From Turicibacter sp. (GTDB taxonomy: Bacteria; Bacillota; Bacilli; MOL361; Turicibacteraceae): DNA of 5,903 nt. The notes under the pieces were generated by a model. The model had not been told where the DNA came from and searched no databases. It saw only the letters and a program-made list of their open reading frames with translations. The first letter of the stretch is position 1. Each line of letters opens with the position of its first letter. The position numbers and the translations under genes are program-made. The DNA lies in contig JAUMTV010000162.1 of assembly GCA_030531025.1 (NCBI GenBank), positions 1 to 5,903 of the forward strand. Direction: 5' to 3'. This document shows, piece by piece, positions 5,581-5,903 of this stretch.

Positions 5581-5662
5581 AAAATAATGAGAATGCATCG
5601 ATTACGTATTGTCGCTTTTTAACTGAACACTTTAGGATAGATGCGTCTCATCGTTATTTTTT
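5581..5662 (+). terminator. Large interrupted stem-loop with T-tract, probable terminator of the hypothetical gene
   Basis: Three paired blocks build the stem: AAAATAA (5581-5587) with TTATTTT (5654-5660), TGAGA (5588-5592) with TCTCA (5646-5650), and GCATC (5595-5599) with GATGC (5640-5644). A CGA-type bulge and a small internal loop interrupt it. The apical loop is about 40 bases, unusually large for an intrinsic terminator. The right arm ends in TTATTTTTT. It starts 5 bp after the stop codon, which fits a terminator, but a longer structured 3' RNA is possible. Confidence 0.5.
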
Positions 5663-5903
5663 AATATGATATATGATTTTTTCTTCTTTTCCACAGAATT
5701 GTGTTGTATTTCATAATTTAGTCTAGCAACAGGGAGGGAATAGATAAATTTACTTATCCACAATGGTTAGTCATGAGATAATAACATGATTTAATTTTTT
5801 ATTTTTTGCTTGAAAATATAAGTCATATTGGAGCTATTGCTTTAGGCATTCTATATATAAACAGAAATAAAATCTACATTTATCACGACACACTAAATGT
5901 TTG
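5663..5903. other. AT-rich terminal intergenic region, no gene seen
   Basis: No open frame with a ribosome binding site is visible in these 240 bases. The stretch holds a DnaA box and a near match (5687-5762). It also holds a weak hairpin (TCATG 5771-5775 with CATGA 5785-5789) followed by a T-rich run, which may be a minor terminator. A poor promoter-like pair (TTGGAG, then TATATA 18 bp later) near 5827-5856 may serve a gene beyond the window. Confidence 0.4.
5754..5762 (+). promoter_or_regulatory. Perfect DnaA box
   Basis: TTATCCACA matches the DnaA consensus exactly. A one-mismatch version, TTTTCCACA, lies at 5687-5695 on the same strand, 67 bp upstream. Very T-rich DNA follows. Neighbouring replication genes are not in the window, so this may be a titration or regulatory site or chance. 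Confidence 0.4.

Noticed and set aside
1..5903. Chromosomal origin of replication
   Set aside because: DnaA boxes occur at both ends, but there is no dnaA, dnaN, rpmH or dense box cluster, so the boxes are only reported as sites.

Overview
This window is from an AT-rich, low-GC Gram-positive bacterium (Bacillota). The evidence is strong AGGAGG-type ribosome binding sites, sigma-A-like promoters with TATAAT boxes, a MurZ/MurAB-type MurA beside rpmE, and a zinc-ribbon L31. The oxygen-sensitive two-subunit class I fumarase suggests an anaerobic or facultative lifestyle. My best guess at lineage is a Turicibacter- or Erysipelotrichia-like relative, weakly held. The genes are housekeeping genes. 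I see no mobile element, CRISPR array, defence locus, tRNA or rRNA.

Layout. Positions 1-286 hold no gene. They contain two copies of a palindromic ~31-bp direct repeat, a long interrupted hairpin between them and a perfect DnaA box. Next is a three-gene operon on the minus strand, read from about 2977 down to 384: fumarate hydratase alpha subunit, fumarate hydratase beta subunit, malic enzyme. It ends near a strong hairpin at 287-322. A divergent AT-rich intergenic region of about 430 bp separates it from murA on the plus strand, which has a well-formed extended -10 promoter. Then comes rpmE (ribosomal protein L31) with its own promoter, a leader hairpin and a textbook terminator. A 108-residue acidic protein that I do not recognise follows, and behind it lies a large interrupted stem-loop with a T-tract. 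The last 240 bases are AT-rich, hold no gene and carry a second perfect DnaA box and a near match.

How the genes fit together. The minus-strand operon joins two consecutive steps: fumarate <-> malate by the Fe-S hydratase, and malate <-> pyruvate + CO2 by malic enzyme. It is therefore a C4/C3 interconversion module, with direction set by the cell. MurA starts peptidoglycan precursor synthesis and L31 belongs to the 50S ribosome. Their adjacency resembles the murAB-glpX-rho-rpmE order of Bacillus, with glpX and rho absent here.

Nothing here is clearly a new biological system. The items most worth a second look are the paired palindromic repeats, the rpmE leader hairpin, the DnaA boxes in both terminal gaps, and the unrecognised small protein with its structured flanks.
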